Below are positions 21,926-36,200 of a stretch of DNA of 64,000 nt, piece by piece. The stretch lies in contig CP154956.1 in the NCBI GenBank assembly GCA_039621445.1, forward strand, positions 47,349,291 to 47,413,290. Reading direction: 5' to 3'. Numbering within the stretch: position 1 is the stretch's first letter; each line of letters opens with the position of its first letter. This stretch comes from Euglena gracilis (taxonomy: Eukaryota > Euglenida > Euglenophyceae > Euglenales). The position numbers were made by a program, and so were the translations under genes. The notes under the pieces are model-generated. The model saw nothing but the letters and a program-made list of their open reading frames with translations, made no database searches and had not been told where the DNA came from.

Positions 21926-23190
21926 CGGTGGGGTGTATAGGCCACTTGGGGGTCCCCCATGGTTGGTTAGGGTCCCCGGGTGGGTCCGTTCAGTTCCCCA
22001 TCGGTTTTGGGAAATTTTCAAAAAATCGATTTTTTGCCCCCCCGGAAGGCTGAAAAACGGCCAAGTCCTGTGGGAACCCCTTTTGGGGGTCCCCGTACGG
22101 TCCGGACGGGCCGGGGGTACCTACCCCCCCCCCCCCGGGAAACTGTCATGCCCGAGAACCTGTCAGGGTCCCGCCCGGGAAACTGTCAGGGTCCCCGGTA
22201 CCGGCCAACCTGTCACTATAGGAAGTTGTCAGGGTCCCTGGTACCGGCCAACCTGTCAGGGTCATTTTTCATTGACTTTCCCTTGAAATGCCCTACCCGG
22301 GAAACTGTCAGGGTCCCGCCCGGGAAACTGTCAGGGTCCCCGGTACCGGCCAACCTGTCAGTATAGGAAGTTGTCAGGGTCCCCGGTACTGGCCAACCTG
22401 TCAGGTGACAGTTTCCCGGGGGGGGGGTAGGTATGTGGGGTGTATACAGGCCACTTGGGGGTCCCCCATGGTTGGTTTGGGTCCCCGGGTGGGTCCGTTC
22501 AGTTCCCCATCGGTTTTGGGAAATTTTCAAAAAATCGATTTTTGCCCCCCCGGAAGGCTGAAAAACGGTGAAAAACGGCCAAGTCCTGTGGGAACCCCTT
22601 TTGGGGGGCCCCGTACGGCCTTCAAAACGGTCCGGAGGGGCCGGGGGTATGTGGGGTGTATACAGGCCACTTGGGGGTCCCCCATGGTTGGTTTGGGTCC
22701 CCGGGTGGGTCCGTTCAGTTCCCCATCGGTTTTGGGAAATTTTCAAAAAATCGATTTTTTGCCCCCCGGAAGGCTGAAAAACGGCCAAGTCCTGTGGGAA
22801 CCCCTTTTGGGGGTCCCCGTACGGGCCCCAAAACGGTCCGCAGGCACCGGGGGTATGTGGGGTGTATACAGGCCACTTGGGGGTCCCCCATGGTTGGTTT
22901 GGGTCCCCGGGTGGGTCTGTGCAGTTCCCCATCCGTTTTGGGAAATTTTCGAAAAATCGATTTTTGGCCCCTAAAATGGCCAAAAATGCTTAAATCCGCC
23001 CCTGGGGCCCCTTTTTTGGATCTTCGACGGCCCGTATCTGGGCCAAGCCGGAGAGCCGGACCCCCGGGTCTCCACCAGTGCTTGGGGGGTCCTAGGGGCT
23101 TCAATTTTGCCTGGGGGGTGTTTCCTTCAAATCCCCACGGGTTTCGAGATATTTTGGAAAAATCGATTTTTTGACCCCAAAACAGCCCCC
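21926..23190. repeat. ~210-bp tandem repeat array
   Basis: Units start GGGGTGTATA at about 21927, 22437, 22651 and 22858. Each contains CACTTGGGGGTCCCCCATGG, CCGTTCAGTTCCCCATCGG and AAATTTTCAAAAAATCGATT. A sub-array of CCCGGGAAACTGTCAGGGTC units sits at 22135-22420. ORFs here repeat with the DNA and are not genes. Confidence 0.85.
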
Positions 23191-23395
23191 GCGACGAATA
23201 TTTTTTTTAAGTCGGAAGGGACGCCGGGGGTACCACCAGTTCACCATACCTAGGTGTCTCGTCGAGTCCTGGGACCCATTCCATCATTTGTCCTCCTATC
23301 CTAATATAATACACTTTTGCTGTTTTCGGGGGCTGACGACGCACACAGAAAAAGTTATTCAAAAAGCAAAAAAAATTTGTTGTTGTTGTTGTTCA

Positions 23396-23618
23396 AATGT
23401 ATGTACTTATGTAAGTGATGTATGTATGTATGTATGTATGTATGTATGTATGTATGTATGTATGTATGTATGTATGTATGTATGTATGTATGTATGTATG
23501 TATGTATGTATGTATGTATGTATGTATGTATGTATGTATGTATGTATGTATGTATGTATGTATGTATGTATGTATGTATGTATGTATGTATGTGTGTATG
23601 TATGTATGTGTGTATGTA

Positions 23619-23653
<35 letters not shown>

Positions 23654-23884
23654 ATGTATGTATGTGTGTATGTATGTATGTATGTATGTATGTATGTATG
23701 TATGTATGTATGTATGTATGTATGTATGTATGTATGTATGTATGTATGTATGTATGTATGCATGTATGTATGTATGTATGTATGTATGTATTATGTATGT
23801 ATGTACGTATGTATGTATGTCGGTGTGTGTATGGATGGATGGATGGATGGATGGATGGATGGATGGATGGATGCATGTGAGCAT
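23396..23884. repeat. (ATGT)n / (CTGT)n / (GGAT)n microsatellite
   Basis: Almost 500 bp of tetranucleotide repeats with a CTGT block near 23620-23650 and a GGAT block near 23832-23870. Pyrimidine- and GTTT-rich tracts follow to 24050. Confidence 0.98.
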
Positions 23885-24121
23885 GTATGTATGTGTGTGT
23901 TCATTTAGGCTGTTATTATTATTTATTTATATTTTCTTGCTTTCTTTCTTTCCTTCTTTCTTCTTCATTTGTTTTGTTTTGTTTTTTTGTTTGCTCATTT
24001 GTTTGTTTGTTTGTTTGTTTATTTGTTTGTTTGTTTTATTATTTTTTAATTAAATATATTATTATTATTATGATTGGTTTGAATGCAATCTCTGTGAAGT
24101 CCTGTGGCTAATACAGTGCAG

Positions 24122-24286
24122 GAAGTCACAGAGGCAATGGACGAAGGACTTGAATTTGTCCATGGGCAAAAAAAGTCCCTGCCGTCATCTACAAGTTATG
24201 CATCGGCCCTAGGTCCGTCGTTGTCATTTCGGATGCTGTTGCAGTGAAGCACATCTTGAGGTCCGAAGTGGGGAAGTATGACAAAG
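24122..24286 (+). other. CYP97: CYP97 exon 1 (first recognised)
   Basis: It encodes [20 protein letters not shown], then [18 protein letters not shown], and ends AAAG|GTGCAT (phase 1). The likely acceptor is GTGCAG at 24119-24121. Between it and the conserved part is an A7 run where the frame breaks: one more A, or two fewer, would join [12 protein letters not shown] to the conserved frame. The alternative is a weak AAG acceptor at 24175. Confidence 0.75.
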
Positions 24287-27200
24287 GTGCATTTCCCCTC
24301 ATTGTTTTCAATTCTGCAGAAATGTCAGACAAAAAAATTCTTGTGCCAAAAGAGCGATGGAAAAAACTTTGTACTCACATATTTTATCTAATTTTCTGCC
24401 ATTTTTTTGAAAACATTTTTTGTTGTGCAGATTGTGTTTTTTTACCCCCCCCCTTGTTGTACGACCACCCCACTATAACGACCACCTCCCGGTCGCAGGT
24501 TGCAGGTCAGGGGGTCTAACGACCACCCCCCAGTCGCAGGTTGCAGGTCAGGGCCAAAAAAAGGAGGCTGGTTTTTTGAGGTTGTATGAAGATGCATCCA
24601 TGAATGCTGCCTTTTTCCAGGCATTTTCCATGTTCCCCACTGGCGCTCATGGTTTGTACACCCGTAGTGATGGCTCGAAAGCCTCCGCGTTGTACAAGGT
24701 CCTTCGGCACACCTATGACGACAGTTCAGGTCCCTGTTGGTATCGGTTAATATTGTGAACAACAACCACCCTCACTATAACGACCACCCCCCGGTCACAA
24801 GTTGCAGGTTAGGGGTCTAACGACCAGCCCCCCAGTCGCAGGTTGCAGGTACCCAGTCGTACGACAAGGGGGGGAGGGTTATTGGAATGTTCGCAAAAAG
24901 AATTTTTTGGGAATTTTTTTTATTTTTCACACCTGGACCCCCAACTTGTAGATGGATTCTGCATTTCCTCGGTGTCACCCCCCCCCAGTTTCAGGTCACT
25001 TTCTCATTCCTGGTAAAAATGGAGACATTCAGCAGGCAAACTCAAAGAAGGGCAGGTGGGACCCAGGTGGCACTCTCCCCGGAGAGCCTTTTCAACCTGT
25101 TGATCGCTTCAGACATTGTCATGACAGCTAAGGGCCACCTTCACACATTTTGTGATGTAGATCCAGACCTCCAGCCTTTTTCTTTTCTGAACCAGGTTTT
25201 CCAGCTGTACCCAAACCAGGCTTCTTAATGAAGGTCTCAGCCAGGCTTCTGCTTAAGGGATTGCAGTACCCCCCCCCCCCAAGTACTGGGGGGGGGGCTG
25301 GACTGCAGCTAGTCCAAATTTGGCTAGTGGGATTTCTAGCAGACCCCCCCCGGGCAGGGCAGAACAGGAATCGGCCGAACAGCCAGGGTGGTGGGGGGGG
25401 GGCGTCCCCCCCCCCCCGCCACCCCCTGCATGGTGGGTGGGGGGGGGTCGACCACCCCCCCCCACCACCTCTTCCCGTATTTCCGGGAGCACCAGTTTTT
25501 GGACCTGAAAAAAATTTTCCGACGCCTTCGGCACCGGATGTTTTTTTTGACCCGTTTTGGGACCCATGTCGCCCCCCCCCCCCGAAAACCACCCAAAACC
25601 CCATTTTTTCACACCTTCCAAAAATTCGACCTTTTCTCAAAATGTTGATTTTGAGAGGTTTTTGAAGCAAAAAAAAATGCCATTGAAAGTCCAAAAAAGT
25701 TCAACGAGAAAAAATATCAATAAAATTTGACTGTGCCAAATTTTTGTCCACTTTTTTTTGACCTTCGTTTTTTTCACCCCCCCCCCCTCCTAAAAAGTAC
25801 CAGTTTTTAGGACGGAAAATTTTTGAGTTTTTTGTGAAAAAAATGAGGTTTTCCATCAAAAAATCATGTGTTTTGGGTTCATTTTTTCGAAAAATTTCAA
25901 AAAATTTCTGGCCAAAATCCTTGTTTTCCCGAAATCGGTGAAAATGTTGTGGTGGGTGGGGGGGGGTCGACCCCCCCCCACCAGGCCTTCCCGTTCTGCC
26001 CTGCCCCGGGGGGGGGGCCTGCTAGCAGGGCTAGCTAGTGGGAAATCGTTTTCCAGTGACCGGCGCGAAGCGGCGGAAATTTTTTTTGGGACCCCCAAAA
26101 TGGCCAAAATTGCCCGTTTTTGGCCATTTTTGGGAATTTTTGGAACAAAATCAGCCAAAAACCTATTAAAAACCTCATTTCCACCTCGGCGCACAGTGCC
26201 GGAGGAAAATTTTTTTTCCAGTTGGGGGGACCCCCCCCCCCCCGGGGGAGGGGGTCCAGCTAGTCCATTTATTCCAGTGTCTAGCCGATTGGCTAGCCAG
26301 TACCCCCCCCCCCGCGGTCCTTAAGCAAAAGCCTGGTCTCAGCCCCCTCCCCCGGGTGAGTGCTGTGGGCAGGGAGCGGGTAGGGCCCCCTTTTTGACCT
26401 GGGAGCAGGGGCAGGGAGATATTCCTGTCCGGAATAAACCGGAATAAACCGGAATAGCGAAACCGGAATAAACCGGAATAAACCGGAATAACCGGAATAA
26501 AATTGCCAGCCAATGGCATGAAAATTCTGCAAGACACAGAGGCAATGAATGTGAGGTTTGATGTGTTTGCATGTTTTCCAGATGGATCGGATGGAGAGGG
26601 TGGACCACCAATGAAGAAGACAAGATCTTCCAAAGGCGTGGTGAATAAGGTGAAATGTGAAACCGCAATGACAGCTTGCAGGTGCATTCAGGATTTTCCT
26701 CAGGGAGCGTTTTGTGTTCGTGAAGGATTTGACAATATGTGGTGTATTTTTCGCGGTTGGGTGGTCGGCAGCAATTTGATAGTTGGCCGACTAATCGGCC
26801 AACTGCCGACTCTGATCCACTTTTGGTCAAACCAGCCAACTTTTAAGCCCCTCCTGAACAAAATCCAATGCAGATTAGTTAGTGGTCATGAAAATTTGTT
26901 CTGTGAGCACATTTCAGGTGTGAAATTTCCCCACACTTTTCACCTGCACTTCCACCCATCGGCCAACTAGAGTTTGGAGGTATGGAATACTGAAAAATTA
27001 GGAACAGAAATAAATTCTTTTTTTAGAAGAAAATCAACTTGTATCCAGAAATAGAAGTATCCAAAAATTAGACCCAAAAAGATAGGACCCCCCTGGATGT
27101 TTCCAACACATCAGTGTATTTGTGAAGGAACCCCCTGATTGAAGGATGATCCAATTTGTCCAATAGGCTCCCGCGCTCTTTTGTTGCTCTAACATTTTCA

Positions 27201-30200
27201 CTTCCCCACACTTTTCACCTGCACTTCACTTCTGATACACCAAAATTTTTCGTCCGACTAGACTTCAGCTGAGAGGCATCGATCAAACTGGATTCACAGA
27301 AGTTTTCACCTTTATATTTGGCAAAAGCCACATTCTTCTTGCTTCATGCCAAAGTTGATAGCAACTCGTTGTGTTGCACGTTGGAAGAAGCAATTAGCAC
27401 TCGGCAGACAATTTTTGAGAAGAAGCAGGAGAAAAAAGAAAGCGGTACCGATCTTTATCAGCTGATGTTTCCCGAAACGGCACAACAGACCCTAAAACGG
27501 AGGGGTCTGTTGTGGTGCGCAGACCAGCATCACAAAGTGAAAAGTGACCACTTGGTGGGGCTGGGCAACCAAGGAATGCATTCCTATCCTGAAGCCCAGG
27601 TGAGCCTCGGCCCAATTGTAGTTCAAAAAAAAAATCCTAAGTCCATTCAGACAGAAATTGACCGGAATAAACCGGAAGAAATTCCGGAATAAACCGGAAT
27701 AACCCGGAATAAACCGGAATAAAACCCCGGAATAAAATTTTCGGCCGACCGGAATATCTCCCTGCCCCTGCTGGGAGCAGGCTCTGCGATCTGTCCGTCA
27801 AGGTTTTGCTGAGGTGTCCAGAGGGCGGACTCTACACACACGTTGTGAAAAGTTGGGGAAATGGCGTGCCAGAGAGTTGTGATCCCTGGGTGCTTGAAGC
27901 GCGAGGAGCGGCACAGTGGGAACCACCCAGTGGAGGGGTTGGAGGGGACTGAGGGCAAGCCCAGGGTCTTGTCCCAACGTGTGAGCAACTCCAGGCCCCA
28001 CATTGCCACGCATTATCGACGCTGCGCTCAAGCGCAACAGTTATGCATTGTGCACATGTGCAATGAATACCTGTTGCGCTGGAGCGCAATGTATAACAGA
28101 AGCCCCCAGGCTTATGGGAGTCCCTCTGATGCGTTACGCTGTGTCTGGGCCCTCTCTGCACGGCCAGTGTGTGGGCTTGGTGAGGAAATACATGGTGCCG
28201 ACGCTCAATGGACATGCCCATATGATGCACTGCTTGTTCATTCAGATAACATGTTAGCCGCGTGTTTGAACTTGTCATTTTTTGTATGGGGCATTGCTCG
28301 GCGCAATGTATTTCCTCACCAAACCCACACACCGGCCGTGCAGAGAGGGCCCCCCCCCCCCGACACAGCGTAACACATCAGAGGGATTCCCATGAGCTCA
28401 GAGGCTTCTGTTACATTGCGCTCGAGCGCAACAGGTATTTATTGTGCATGGTAGGTATTTATTGCGCATGTGCGCAATGTACAACTGTTGCGCTTGAGCT
28501 CAATTTCCTTTCAAATCGCAGATATGTTTGAATGTGTGCGTGGTGTGGAGAAGGTGGTGGATTGAGGAGAATGATGAGGGGGGTTGGAGCCCCGCTGTGC
28601 CAGAAGCTGGGTTGGTGGTTTTGAACTATTCAGGCACTGGGGAGGGAGGGGCCATTCCAATTACACAAATTATGGATGGTAGGCTGTGGAGCCTCAGTGA
28701 CGTTGCACTAAGTGCTGGGTGTTGGGTTTTTTGGGATGATATCAGGAAGATCTGTTTCGGCTGAACTGTGTCCTCCATCTGCTCGGTGTGATGTGGTCTG
28801 GTGGGTTGCAAATTATTGATCAAAGGTGTATCAGGATGCCTGCCCTTCTCCGCTGTTGTTGATAGACCCTTTCAATTTCTCAATTCCAGTCGCTCATACC
28901 CAAAGTTGTGTGCTTCAAATCCTGGATGAGAAAAGGGGGGCTGGCGAGCTTTTTTAAAACAATTTTTAGGTACCCAAAACTGTTTCCCCGACTGTGATTC
29001 CCAGGGTTCATCTGGTACCTGTTCAATTCCAAACAGAAATTTTCCGATTTTCAAAAGTTGGCCAAAAAGAAGAACCTTTCAGTCACCCTGAACTGCGAAG
29101 CAAGTGGGAGGAACCTCTGGCACTGGCATTTAGGCTCACAACGCTAGGACAAGACCCGTGTGGATATGCAGAAGTTGGTGGTTGCATTCACACACCAGGG
29201 GGTTGGCTTCCTGTCCCAGGGAAGGTTTCCCTCTTAGCTTTGTCTGATCTGGTAATGAGATGTTTCTAGGACTGCAACCTCCACCCACAGTGATAAAAAT
29301 TAGAAATTAAAAATTGGTAATTGTTGCGCCACTGCGCAATGGGCACGCTTATGTAGAATGCAAATTCAATAGTTATATTGCGCCACAGTGCAATAGAAAT
29401 ACAATTTTTAAAATTCTAATTCAGCGTGGCTGTTGCCCCGATGCAAAATATTGACCCAATTTCAAGACAACTTGATCGTGAGTAGGTTTCCGTCCACCTG
29501 TCCTACATTTTGTGCTCTATCCCTTCTGGTGTTCATACTCTACCAAAGCTTTTCTCTCCCTCCGTTGCGAGATAAGATGCAAGCAGTAATATTGCGCTTC
29601 GGCGCAACAGCCACGCTAAATTAGAACTTTGAAAATTGTATTTCTGTGACGCAATATAACAACTGATATATATATGATAACTCTGAAATTTTCATTCTTC
29701 CTAAGTGTGCCCATTGCGCGATGCGCAAAACACATGTTAACCTGTATATTGTCATTATTGTGCAAGTACGCAATGATCCCCCTCATTTAGAATTACAAAA
29801 ATTAACATTGCAAACATTGCAACAAAGAACATTGCAAACATTGCACAACATTGCAACAAAAAAGATTGCGCCAACGTGCAATGTGTTTGTATTTTTGTAT
29901 TAAAAAATTGTTGCGTCATGGCGCAACTGCGCAATGCAGTTCCCTCGTTTCATTACCCTGCGCTTTGGGGTCATGCACACTGGGCCCCAGGAGCCCTGTG
30001 CCCGCAGACCGTAGAGTTCCAAGTCGTTGATTTCCTGTCCAGGCCCTTGGGGTGTTTGGAGACACTGATTCGGACTGTCAGGCCTCGGTGTTCGAAAACC
30101 GAAGTTTTTTTTGCAAGATTTGCGCGTCGCACAGTTTTGCAGCCACTTTCAAATCTGAGTGCGAGTTAGGCCGCCTAAGTCACATCAGATGAGTGCATTT

Positions 30201-33200
30201 TTCTCCAACTGTATATTCTCTTCTGATCTGCTTGTGTTGTGAACGTCCGTTGTGTGTTTCAGATTTAAGTTACACACGCTGCACATTTTCATGGTTTGCA
30301 TGCTATTTTTCTGGATGCAGCAAACAACGTTGGTTTGTTTCACAGGCATCTTGGCGGAAGTTCTGAAGCCGATTATGGGAAAAGGTTTGATACCTGCAGA
30401 CACAATAACGTGGTTGACCCGCAGGCGTCAGCTCAAGCCAGCATTTCACCAGAAATGGCTGCATGACCAACTAACATTGTATGCCCCCTTTTTATGGTGC
30501 TCAGGTGTTGATGGGTTGTAGCAAAAAGCTGAAAATGGAGACAAACAGTTGGGTTGCTTAAACTCAGAGCTCTCAACAAATTTTCAGCAGCACCAACAGG
30601 AAACAAAATTGTTCACGGCGACCCCATGGGAAATATGTGAACACCCAAAATTCAATTATGAAAGTCAAAAGGCCTCTAGTTGTCGCGGTTTCTTGTTGGT
30701 TTTGGGGAAGCCAACCCAGTCTCGGACCAAAAAAAACTGCCCCCCCCCCCCCAACGGGTGTGCCAGCCACGGCACCTCGAAGCGAAAGCCCCCCCCCCCC
30801 TACCAGGGTTCTTAGACCGCCCCACTAAAAAAAATAATCAAGGTTTTGCTCGGCAGATTTTATCCTTCTTACAACCAATATGTTTTTACAATATAGCTGG
30901 ATTTCCCAACAGAGTGTGGATTTACCAAACGAAGGATTGACCAAGTTTTAGTTTTTTTTTTTTGATAAGTGCTGGCTATTGGTTGAAGGGTTTATTGTCA
31001 GTTGCTGTAAACACCCCCCCCCCCCCCCCCCCGCACCTCCCTGGCCTGCCCTCTTTGCGGTATATTCCCTTTCACACCCAAATCACCCCTCCAAGATCGT
31101 CAGAGTGCACAAGGCGTTGGTGAATCTTACGCAAGTTTGGACCCATTGCATTTTTTTGGACGTCAAAAACGGTCCCCCTCAAAGAAACAGCCAAAAAGAC
31201 TTGAAAAAAAACCATTTGGAATCTAGCCATCTGGATTTCACAATGGGTTGTATTTGGATTTTGAGTTTGGTATTTTTTTGGCGGCGGAAAGCAAAAAAAA
31301 CAGATTTTTGTGGGTGTTTTTCTTTTTTGAAAAACATATTTTAAATTAGAAAGTAACAAAATCGTCCCGCCAAAAAGCAGATTCGTGCAGGGATGTGCTG
31401 CTTTGGGCAGGCACCTCATAGCAGAAGGCATCCCCTGCTTTTCAGTTGTTTTTTTAAAATTGTTGTTGTTGTTGTTGTTGTTGTTGTATTACTACTGCTA
31501 CTGTTGTTGCTGCTGCTACCACTGCTGCTGCTGCTGCTGCGATTACTCCTCCTCCTCCTCCCCCTCCTGCTCCTGCTCCTGCTCCTCCTCCTCCTCCCAC
31601 TGCCAATATTACTGATATTATATTACTGCCACTACCACTGCTCCCACCACCACCACCACCACCACCACCACCACCACCACCACCACCACCACCACCACCA
31701 CCACCACCACCACCACCACCACCACCACCACCACCACCACCACCACCATTGTTATTTTTGTTGCTGTTGGCATTGTTGTTGTTGTTGTTGTTGTTATTGT
31801 CGCCATTGCATTTCTTCTTCTTCTTATTGTAATTATCATAAGATTTTTTTTCCACATTATTTATGTGCTTTTCAGATTGTTCAGAAAGCAATCTCGTGGT
31901 TCTGGGGGGGGTTAATTGTTTAATGGGGGGCGTTTGCAAGGTTATTTTCCCCGGGAGCTCACTCAAGGTGAGCTCCAAGGGTGAGGTTGCTGAGCTCTTA
32001 TTTTCATGGGCGAGCCACCGGGGAAAGTTGGAACTCAGTGTGAATTAGTTCCCAAACCCAGAACGTTTATTTTTCCCGTGCAATTCCCATTTGGGCTGCT
32101 TTTTTTTTGGATTAATCCCAGTTTTGCACCCAGCCCAAGTTTGCCCTGTTAATAGGCCCAAATCCAAGAGATTGTAAAAATGCGCCTGGCCACAAATACA
32201 TCCCGTTGATCATCATGACCATTTTTGGACCATTTTGGGGCCAAAAAATCGAAATTTCAAAATATCTCCAAAATGGTGGCCAAGCCGTAGGGACCCTCTA
32301 TCAACCTGTATAGGCACCCAGGTTTTTAGCCTCCGGATATTTCCTTTGATTTTGCTTCATTCTCAAGATATTTTGGGGAAAAACCGTTTTTTTTTTAACC
32401 CAAAAGAGAAAAACGGTCCAAAAAAACACCCCAAAACGGCCGTTTTGGGCCACAAAACCGAGCCGAAACACGGGTCAGCGTGTCGACACCGAAATCGGCG
32501 TCCGGGGGGGGGCATTGAGGATCTCCAGGGGCACATTTGGTCTGGCAAACCACTTTCGGAATTGCTGTGAACTTCTCAAGATATTTTCGAAAACTCGATT
32601 CTTTTTACTGAAAATCTCACCCCGGCAAAATGTCAGAGTCGAAACTGGGGGGGGTTGACTAATCCAACCCAGATTGGACCCTTTGTCGGCTGAATAACTC
32701 GGGCCTGGCGGGGAGTTGGGGGTCAAATGGGGCAGGGCTGTATGGGAATCCCACTCAAACCCATGGGTGGTGGGTGAGGGGGGTCGACCCCCCCATCTGC
32801 TGGCAGGGGGGGGATCCGACCACCCCCCACCAAGACTTCCCAGACAGCCTTGGGGGAAGGGGGATGTTCCACCCCTGTGAGCTTCGCTTTTACTCGGACG
32901 AGATAAGATCTCAGACCTTTTTTTGCCCTCAAAACCACCTTAATCTGATTTGGCAATTTTGTAGTCAACCATCATCAAAACAACCATTTTTGACGAATTT
33001 TGCCAAATGGGCAAATTTGGTGGGATTTTTGGGGTTCGTTTTGGAGTGGTTGGATTTTGCCCAAGGATATTTTGATTCATCCCATTTATCCCCCCCACTT
33101 TGGCCGACAGATCGTATACTGTTAAGTTTGGATTAAAAGTTAGGGCTAAGGCAACCCAACTCAAAACCCAGCCTCAACCCTATTCCTAACCATGATCCCC

Positions 33201-36200
33201 AACCCCATGCCAAGTAACAGAGAATATGGAGTTTTGTTCACAAAACTCCCATCCTCCATCATCAAACCACTGATACCCCTGGGGGGGGGTCGTAGTTGAA
33301 GGGTAGTTGAAGGCTACAAAATTTGACCCCAGGCTGCATCGGAATCCCTGCAACCCTATGGGTGGTGGGTGGGGGGGGGTCGAACCTCACCTCAATCCTG
33401 GTGCCGAAGGAAACAAAGGAATTTTCTTTGAGCGGGTGCCATGTTGGGTGGGGGGGTCGACTCACCACTCCCCACCTCACGGGTGGGGGGGTCCGACCAC
33501 CCCCCCCCCACCATATGCCTCCCCGTACAGCCCTGCACACAACCGCACAGACCGCTCAATCTTTTATCCAACTTTTTTTATCCAGGTACAGCACAGTCGG
33601 GAATCGGCTGGTGGCATTCCTCGCTGCGCGGCCGGGGCAGACCATTGACATGCAGGAGCGGTTCTGCTCGGCGTCATTGGACATCATCGGGAAGGCGGTG
33701 TTCAATTATGAGTTTGGGAGCATCACCCGGGAGTCCCCTGTAATCCAGGTGTGCTATGCATTACAGGATATCAAAATAAATTTCCCAAACAAAGACACAA
33801 GTGCATTCTTTGCAGCTTTGTTAAAAGCACTGTGACTGAGGGTTGTCCAACCCCAACCCCAGCGGGGGTGACTTACTGTTTTTTTTTCCTGAGTGATTGA
33901 CTGGTTTTTGCCTGTTCAATGTCAAAAAGCCGGCCAATCACTTTTCGCGAACTATTCGTACCCCTGGGGAGGATGGGGAGGGGTCTCTGGACACCCGACC
34001 CAAAATGGATCAATGGATTTGACTTTTTTTTAAAGAAAATACAGCCAGCGGCGGGTGGGCTTTTTTTGACCATTTGACATCTTGGGGGGTCGGCAAGCAA
34101 TATTGTGGTGAGGGACAAACAAAGGTTCCCAGAGCCACCACCGGGTTGGTCCATTCGTTGGATTTCAGCTCCTTGGAGCATTTCCGTATTTTGGGGGATT
34201 GGTGCCCACTACTAGTCTTACCCTGCCATCTAGCAAGATTGGCAAGTCCCTCCACCACCTTTCCTTTCTTATTTCAGGCTGTGTACGCTGTGATGCGTGA
34301 GGCAGAACGGCGAGCCTCTTCCATTGTCCCATTCAAGACCCTATGAGAGGAGGGAGGGAAGGCACTCACCAAATATCACAATTCACAACCACCACATGCA
34401 CAACTTCCACATGATATTTCGCAACTAGTCCAGCAAGCCAAATTTCTCTGTAACAACCAACTTTATCACCCACCGGGACACATGGCGAACACTCCGGCAC
34501 TCGCTGCAGCAAAGGAGCGGGACGCTCAGAAAAAACTTATTTTGGGGGCATTTTTCACGGACCCCAGGGTTCGATATACGGTTTAAGCGGGGAATGTTCC
34601 CTCCACCCCCCGGGGCCCTCGAAGTCGAAATTGTCTTTCCGATGCTTTGAGCCGACAATTTTTAACCTTTTTAAAGAACTTTGGCTTTTTGGACCCCCCC
34701 CCCAAAAAAATTGCCCACGTTGGCTTTTTCAGCCGATTTTGGGAGGGCAGGAATGTCGGCTGGTGCAAAGAGCCGGGCCAACAATTGATCACCCGGACCA
34801 CGCCATTGTTTAGGTGGGACCCCAGGGTCCGACCCCCACCTGATATCATATTGAACCCTGACCGACCCCCACCGCATGGCTGCAGCACTGAGATTTGCGG
34901 TTTGTTCAATTCAGCCTTGCAAATCAGAGTTTCTTTGACGTGTTTTAGTGGGGGGAAGTCCAGCCAGCCCTCACTCCCCCCAACTGCAATTCCTTGCCGG
35001 CAACTGCCAAATGGTCTTTCAGAGGACACCCAACCCCAGATTTGTTTTCACCAATGAGAAATACCAATTTCCTGGCCCAGATGTTTTTTTTGGCTTGATT
35101 CGCTGGTGACAATCCTGTAGCTGTGATGGCATTGAGGAACCTCCCACCTTGATCAAAGATGGGAAAATATGCCCCAAATTACCAAAAGACCCGAAATGGC
35201 CCAAAAGGTCTTTATTTGTTCATATGGGCGCAAATTGACGCCCAACGGCTGAATTTGGCAAAAAAAAGTGGACCAAAATAACCGAAACAAGCATAAAATG
35301 ATATGGTTTTCTTATTTTGCCGGCATGGGTTGGCATATTTCTAGATTTGTGAAAGTTACCAACAGGTTGTGAGAAATGGGGGTCTTTATCAGGGGAGGAT
35401 AAATCTGAATTGGGGGGGGTCATCATAGGTGCTTGCTGACATATTGGCAACTTCCTGGTGGTACCCGAGAGTTTGACCAGCACATGAAAGTTCTGGATGA
35501 TGTCCTCACATCGTATGTTTCATTTCTGTTGGCTTTGTACAGCACCACGTTTTTTTCCCTTTTCAAGGTCATTTTTTTTCAATCTAGTTGGGCAGTTATG
35601 TTTATGCTTCTGATTGTGAAACAAAGGATCACAATTCGCAACTTGTGGTGGTGTTGACATGTTGAGGTAACCTCCATAGCAATTAATGAGTTCACCATTA
35701 AATTAAACCATTGAATTAAATTAAGATTTGGTAGCCCACAAAAGTTTGAGGGCCGCAAAAGGTCTTTATTCGTGTCCACTGAAAGATTGGCGTCCAGAGA
35801 ATGCGGAAATGCCGAAAGGTCAAAATCATCATGCACCCTGCCGCCGGCGGTTTGATGTCGCATATTTTTTTATGGGGATTCTCAGTTTGGTAGGTTGGGG
35901 GAAAGTCGTCCCTGGGCCCCAAGGCACTCCCCCTGCTTGCTCCTTCCGCCAATGTGTGCTCCGCCTTTTGGCCAGGCTGGTGGAGCAGTGTGTTCAGCAG
36001 GTCTCCACCGAGGAGGACGAGGAGCCACAGAAGGGCAACAATTCCCTGCTGCGCTTCCTGGTGGAGGCCCGGGGGCAGGCATGCCTCCCCCCTACCCCTC
36101 CTGGCCTCTTCCTCCCTCTTCCCCTCCAAATCCCCTTCCCTCCCTCTCCCTGCCTCTCCCTCCCTCTCCCTCCCTGCCCTCCCTCCCTCCCTCCATGCCC

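Larger units (their letters stand above)
26404..27772. mobile_element. 1.37-kb TIR element with CCGGAATAAA borders and exon-like cargo
   Basis: A 22-bp exact inverted repeat (starting AGCAGGGGCAGGG at 26404, ending CCCTGCCCCTGCT at 27772) encloses CCGGAATAAA tandem repeats on both sides (26430-26500 and 27660-27735). CTGGGAGCAGG is directly repeated at 26399 and 27771. The right end abuts copy B of the 2-kb repeat. Confidence 0.75.

Noticed and set aside
20587-21960. 457-codon Arg/Ala/Gly/Pro ORF on the minus strand
   Set aside because: The CCGGC satellite lacks stop codons in several frames at once; no initiation context and no non-repetitive protein segment.
22216-22983. 255-codon ORF in the ~210-bp tandem array
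   Set aside because: The peptide repeats exactly with the DNA unit and both strands are open; unit length happens to favour it.
31454-31978. Poly-Gly/poly-His ORFs
   Set aside because: Trinucleotide array translation.
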